A stretch of 64,000 nt of DNA from Carallia brachiata (lineage: Eukaryota; Streptophyta; Magnoliopsida; Malpighiales; Rhizophoraceae). The DNA is taken from assembly GCA_021464245.1 (NCBI GenBank), contig JADCRB010000025.1:6009311-6073310 (forward strand). Direction: 5' to 3'. This document shows, one piece after another, positions 58,391 through 64,000 of the stretch. The notes below the pieces were generated by a model. The model searched no databases. It was not told the DNA's origin and saw only the letters and a program-made list of their open reading frames with translations. The position numbers were made by a program, and so were the translations under genes. Within the stretch, counting starts at the first letter, position 1. Each line of letters begins with the position of its first letter.

Positions 58391-61300
58391 ATGGTTACTT
58401 TAACCTGGCCATCTGCGGTCCGGATCACTCTCCTCGTCGTCCTCCTCGTCGCCGTCGTTGTTGCTTGTTTTACTCTCCCCGTTGAAAAGGTCCCTCTTTC
58501 TCATCTGGGTCTCCTTCGTTCCTTTTTTTTTCTTGGGGGGTTTGAGGTTTTGGATGTGGTCTTTGTTTGATCTGTTGTACTGCATCGTTTCTTCAAATTA
58601 GTTGGTTGTTTGGGTAATTGGTATTTCTGGTTTTGAACTAAAAATAAGATTGATTTTTTTTTCTTTTAATTTCTGTTTTAAAATATTGTTCAGGATTGCA
58701 AAGCTATGACATTGCTTTTTTTTTTTTTTTTTTTTATGTTTCTGGCATTTGTTTGTAATTTAAGGAAATGCAATCAATTTTTCTCCAAGTTGGTTATATT
58801 ACTAGGAAGAATAACTCTGAAGTTAAATATCATGCTTTATTTAGTGTTTAGAATAATGAGATGCTGGTTTTGTGATGGCCTGCCGTAGAGCTAAAGATTG
58901 CTTCTTGAAACAATGTCTATTTTTGTTCCAAAGACGTTCTATGCTGAGTTAGGATATGTTGCACTTACTTACTTGCTCGCTCTAATGATTATTGATATCT
59001 CACAGCAGCTTAGCCATGTAGCTGTATGGTCGGATTTGACTTGGTTTATAGCATTAGTCTGTAATAATTTAACTGAAATAGTGAACCTGTTCCCTTTAAC
59101 TTGTGGCAACAATGCTGGAATGGATCAATATGTTTTATTGAGTGTCCTCAACTTGTACATTTAGTCATTTACTAATTTTTGCTTGCAGATCTTGAAGGAC
59201 TTTTTGGTATGGGTTGAGCAGGACCTTGGGCCTTGGGTCCCATTGCCCTGTAAGTCAATTTTATTTTCCCGTGTTCTTCACTCGGTGTAATTGTTTTGTA
59301 TCAAATAATTTCTTTGCTCTCGATTTTGTTAATATGGTATTTCAAGTTACTTGATCCATTTGAGTTGTTTGTCACGATTGTAATAAGAAAACATTTGTTG
59401 AAATTTCCAATCATTTACTTGATCAATTATGACGTGTTTTGGACTGTGAAGTCAATTACATATATTAAATCAGTGCTCTAGATAAAGTCTCAAACGTACA
59501 CTGCCACATCCTACATATTTTCCTTTTACTAATTGCTCCGCTTGGCTCTGATTTTTGAACCCACTCATGTTAATTGATGATTAATTGGTCTGGGCATAGT
59601 GCCCAAGTCTAGTAGACTAGTATGGAGCTGTTTCCCTGAAGGCCCAATTCCCTGCATTTTCCAGCTCAACATGATAAATTTGATCACGAGAATGTGGAGG
59701 ACGTAACAGTAACGAAATGAGATCCAATAGGATGGTAGATATAACATGCATCAATCTGAAATTTTAGTCCCTGCTCTTCAATCTCAGTGGTTAATGATGC
59801 ATGTTAGTATGATGATTTGGGATATGCTTCTCTTTTATGTGGATCAGTACTATCAGCAGCACTTGTAGTATGGGTAAACAAAGTATTTGGTAGTGTTATA
59901 ACAGTGGGTAATCTCTCATTTGTTTGGTTAATAATTGGATCTTCACAAAAAAGCAGCAGAGTAGATATCTGTTCCCTGTGTGTCATATTGAGGAGATGAA
60001 AGAAAACGATGGAATCTTGCTGTTGGAGTACCATCACATTTTGCAATATGTGAGACTTGTGAGTGAATGTGGTAAGCTTTGAAGGAAACTCACAATCTAC
60101 ATATAAATATTTGAAAGATGAAACAGCCATTTTTTACAAGTCAATGGGGAACTGGTACGGGGTCTTGGGATATATTTTGCTAAACTTCGAGTGGTTATAA
60201 TTTATCTTGGTTTTGACTTTTTTGGAACCTATGCTGCTAGATTTCTCAGCCCATAATCAGTAATATGAATGCTTAGATGGTTTTTAATGTTGAAGTTAGG
60301 TTACTCTCCATTCATTGTTATCTGCATGGTTTTGCAGGTCTGTCGCATACATTCCACTAACTATATTGGCAGTTCCGGCATCAGTTCTTACTGTAAGCAT
60401 TATGTTAAGTGTGATGTAAAAAGCAATCCTTATTGCCTTTGTGTAACTGCTAACGTTAATTGTGCTTATGGTTTTATGTCCATTTCTCTTTTCTGATATG
60501 AATCTCTTTAACGAACACACTTAGCAATATTAAATCCATGCACCAAACTTCTTGATTTAAACCCTTTTTATCTCTTTTATTCCAGTCTATTAACCTTAGA
60601 AGACACCATAGCTTGTAACATCTCTAATCCTCGTCGTACTTGGTTCCCATCTTTCAGCTTGGTGGTGGATATCTTTTTGGTTTGCCTGTGGGCTTTGTTG
60701 CTGATTCTATTGGTGCCACAATTGGTGCAGGAGCTGCCTTCGTTCTCGGTAGAACAGTAAGTTTTCAGAGCTATTTTAGCATATGCGTCCTGGTTAAAAT
60801 CAAAGCTGCCTTCCTTCTATTGGTGCGACAGTTGCCTTTTTTTTGTTATTTAATGTTTCACCTCTTAGGAGAGTTTCACTTGGTTGCCCCACATTGAGCT
60901 TGTATGAGCATGTATGAATGTTTCTCCTGCTCTTATGTAGATTGGCAAGCCTTTTGTTGTTTCTAAGTTGAAGGATTATCCGCAATTTGAGTCAGTCACC
61001 ATTGCAATTCAGAGATCTGGCTTTAAGGTTTGTGTAAATTATATATGATCTTTTAATCCTTACTGACTTAATGATATGACGGTTTCTAATTCCATATTTG
61101 TTGTTTCTTATTTGTGAATTTTGACTTGGCACTAACAGCGGAGAGGTTTAAATTCAATGATAAATTATTATTGCCTTCTTCCATAATGTCTACAAACTTC
61201 TTACAGATTGTTCTGCTTCTTCGGCTAGTTCCCTTACTCCCTTTTAACATCCTGAATTACCTGCTATCTGTGACCCCTGTTCCGTTAGGGGAATACATGC

Positions 61301-62319
61301 TGGCTTCCTGGATAGGAATGATGGTGCATTCTAAACTCCTGCCTCCTTGTTCGAATTGTGATGGATTGAAAGATGGCATATGATCGTTGAACTGGCTTGG
61401 TTAGAGTGTTTTTGATTGCATCTGTTTTTTCCTGCAGCCAATAACACTTGCATTAGTATACTTTGGAACAACTCTCAAGGATCTTTCTGATGTCACACAT
61501 GGGTGGAGTGAATTTTCAACTGCTCGTTGGGTAAGAATTTTGTTGTGACCTTATGGAAAAAGGCTATATGAATATTCTAATTACTTGATGAATCTGTCTT
61601 CATGGAGCAATCTTCCTTTTTCCCCCATGCACACATATAGTGATTTGTTTTCTGTGATTGCAGGTTTCTATTGCATTGGGCCTTGTTGTATCTGGTACGT
61701 TGCAATAGCATGCACATGTCGGATATTTTTCTTCGTTTTTCCTTGTTTCCTTTGTTAGCCATGGTTGGTGGGTTGGGTAGTCCTAAATGCCTGAACTCAA
61801 ACTCGATGTAAACAAGGAAAGGCATTTGGTTTGAGCTTGGAGGACAGTGGGTTGTTATGGGTTACCCGAGTCTCCTGAAGGATGGGGGTTGGGTTGGATA
61901 TTGTTGTTTCTTTAATTTACTACGTTGCTGCATGAAATTGGTGAATGTCAAAGGAGTTGAATTTGAGGGGATAGGGTTAAAGGAGCAAAGCTATCAATTG
62001 GACTTTTGGTTATGTATTTTACCTGAAGTCGGAGTTGGAGAAATTAAGATGAATGCTCCCTCATTCTATTGTCTAACATTTCAATGTTTGTAATTGATGC
62101 TGTACTGGGCTTTTGCTGATGTGCAGTGGTCCTAATGTTTTTGGTTACTAAAGTTGCCAAGTCTGCGTTGAACAAAGCTTTGGCCGAAAATGGGGACATA
62201 GATGGCATTGTGGGTTTACCAGAACTACCCGTTGTGGCTCTCCTCCTGCTAATCTGAACCAGCCTCTCTTAGTCAAGATAGACCCACCTGCAGAGAATGA
62301 TGAAAAGCAAAGTTCGTGA
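58391..62319 (+). CDS. TVP38/TMEM64 (VTT/DedA, SNARE-associated Golgi) membrane protein, with two single-base deletions
   Basis: Nine GT-AG exons: 58391-58489, 59189-59249, 60338-60392, 60658-60756, 60941-61027, 61207-61323, 61438-61530, 61664-61694, 62127-62319. Restored length is 278 residues. The VTT core is clear: '[20 protein letters not shown]', '[20 protein letters not shown]', '[17 protein letters not shown]', '[20 protein letters not shown]', '[16 protein letters not shown]'. The family comprises multi-pass proteins of the endomembranes, related to DedA and, in animals and yeast, tied to lipid scrambling and vesicle traffic. As read the frame breaks twice. One C is missing in CCC at 59246-59248, shown by the phase of exon 3. 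One base is missing near 62238, after which the frame restores '[14 protein letters not shown]', ending at 62319. Without that base the frame stops at 62257. Confidence 0.87.
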
Positions 62320-63039
62320 TAAATGTAAATTCTTTGTTCTGGCTCTATTAGAGATCATGAAACATAATTCTATATGATGGCTCTGCTGGGTGCTTGTGAT
62401 TCTGGCCTGTACAGTTGTATAATTGTACAAAATGTAGGTTCTGGTAGAAGCTAAATCACCAACATCTGAGATATTTTCCACCAAGGTGAAGCCTTTAATT
62501 TGTCAAGTAGGTATTTAATAATTTTTGGAGAAATCCACTAAATTATTGTTTTCAGTTCATCATGCTTCGCGCCTTATTTGGCTTGTTTCAACGATTTTAG
62601 CGTGGCCAAAGCCAATATCGCCAACGGAAACAACAGTTGCATGTTTGGCGTTTCAAACAATCCGGGGCATTCGCTGTGAGTGTGAGTTATTGAATTTGAT
62701 CCTTTTTAATTTTCGGGAAAGTTTGGTGGTAGGTGCACCGAACTTAGTAATATTTAAATATTTTTTTGGGAAATTTTTTTTTAATAAATTTCAAATTACA
62801 TTTTAAATTTTAAAATAATCTTATTTAAATTTATATTTTAATTTTGTAAAAAGATATTAAAATATTTTGTCGGTGCACGGCTCGTAACAACAGACTCGGA
62901 TGGGCAAGTTTGCCCTTGGTGCAGGTGTCATGCGGTTGGTAGATCTGGCAATTAACATTGGAGGCACATTTACGAGGGCCTTGAAATTATGGCGATTGTT
63001 GACATGTACAGGAGTTGTTGATATGCATTAAAGTTATAT

Positions 63040-63150
63040 TATTGAGCAGCCTCTTCTTGCCTGGATGGCATGACATTGGCCATGCCTGAGGTCAAGAGTT
63101 TGAGGACCCGTAACACCGTCAATTCAAAAAATAAAAAATATGGATGAACA
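63040..63150 (+). repeat. SINE-like fragment
   Basis: GCCTGGATGGCATGACATTGG (A-box-like) near 63058 and AGAGTTTGAGGACC (B-box-like) near 63095, followed by an A-rich tail from 63125. Confidence 0.35.
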
Positions 63151-63168
63151 AAGGAAAAAAAAAAAAAT

Positions 63169-63177
63169 TATATATAT

Positions 63178-63208
<31 letters not shown>
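63169..63208. repeat. (TA)n microsatellite
   Basis: TA repeats interrupted once by AA in the middle. Confidence 0.85.
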
Positions 63209-64000
63209 TATTATATAGATCATTTATTAAAATTTAATAAAATTTTTGGAGAATTTTATTTCTGTTTAAAAAAACTTATTTATTTATTTTTTAATTTAGT
63301 CTTCATGTCACTTTAATTTTATTTAAAAATTTCATAAAAATTTTTTAAAAGATATTGTAATAGTTAAAGTTCAGATTTCAATTTTAAAGATTTTAAATTT
63401 AAATATAAAAAAAGAAATAAAATTTATAAAAAATTTATTTTTATTATATAATTTATAATTTAATAAACTATTTAATAAAAAAAATTTCTTAAAATATGAC
63501 CATAGGATTTACAACGTGGCTTGCATCATTAACTCCTGCTAGGAGGTCGTTCGACTTCGTGCCATGGTTGGAGAATGTAGACTCTGAATTTTGTGCAGCT
63601 AGCTTGTTTGGTAAGCATGGTAATTGATGTTGAGACTTAGGAAAGAGACAGGAAAGTCGAACATCTCAGTAAATTTTTTCTGGTTATTTAAATTTGTGAG
63701 GAATTAATTGAATAATAAATATAATAAGTAAATAATTATAAAAGAGAACACACCGAATTTTTTCATAAAAAATTCCTCCAATTCAATAGCCAAAAATTAC
63801 GAAAATGCCATGATTCAGAAATCAACTCCAATACAATTAATAAGTGAGTTATACAAAAAGTACATAACTTCAAACACATTAAACAACCTCCATATATAAC
63901 AATAGAAAAGGCAAAAAGTTCTCTAAGACAAACTAGTCATATTCTATCATTAATAACCCCTAGATGTAGATATCAAAACGACAATCCAACCATGCAAACT

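Larger units (their letters stand above)
62320..64000. other. Downstream spacer, AT-rich
   Basis: Likely 3' UTR of the VTT gene at first. A SINE-like fragment may lie at 63040-63150 and a (TA)n run at about 63169-63208. From 63200 to 63500 and after 63660 it is mostly A/T. No gene is supported to the end of the window. Confidence 0.4.

Noticed and set aside
58162..58428. Minus-strand 88-residue frame upstream of the VTT gene
   Set aside because: It covers the leader and first codons of the plus-strand gene in antisense, and has no motif.

Overview
This is nuclear DNA from a flowering plant, almost certainly a eudicot. It is AT-rich, genes are split by GT-AG introns, microsatellites are frequent, and remnants of LTR retrotransposons, SINEs and foldback (MITE-like) elements lie between the genes. 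Every recognisable protein belongs to a plant family. A woody rosid such as Citrus is my best guess, but the sequence alone does not prove it.

I can support seven protein genes: (1) a six-exon SERINC/TMS membrane protein on the minus strand (1549-4676); (2) a thirteen-exon DUF21/CNNM plus CBS membrane protein on the plus strand (12608-17261), carrying four single-base deletions; (3) a four-exon small RRM protein with a likely organelle-targeting N-terminus on the minus strand (23374-25264); (4) an intronless cytokinin-synthesis isopentenyltransferase on the minus strand (30846-31838); (5) a nine-exon DUF1749 alpha/beta hydrolase on the plus strand (39854-43784), possibly starting further upstream behind a one-base deletion; (6) a type II membrane protein with an SGNH/PC-esterase (NXPE-like) domain, coding region in one exon, plus strand (52332-54215); (7) a nine-exon TVP38/TMEM64 (VTT/DedA) membrane protein on the plus strand (58391-62319), with two single-base deletions. 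There is also an unidentified possible coding exon at 18300-18478 (minus).

Between genes 1 and 2 sits a decayed Ty3/gypsy element of the Athila/Tat type (about 5998-12175). It keeps both LTRs in part, a primer-binding site, gag, protease and the integrase tail, but has lost reverse transcriptase, RNase H and the integrase core. The long gene-poor stretches (25.3-30.8, 32.1-39.7, 43.8-51.9 and 54.2-58.3 kb) hold AT-rich spacer, SINE relics and small inverted-repeat elements. Two of these are well delimited, at 46141-46503 and 57098-58075.

The genes do not form a pathway; this is ordinary unlinked plant gene order. I found no CRISPR, no rRNA or functional tRNA gene and no clear new biological system. 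The most useful signals are the clustered single-base deletions in three genes (assembly error or real decay), the two complete MITE-like elements with target duplications, a foldback element just upstream of the isopentenyltransferase gene, and a tandem duplication that copied an intron's 3' splice site.
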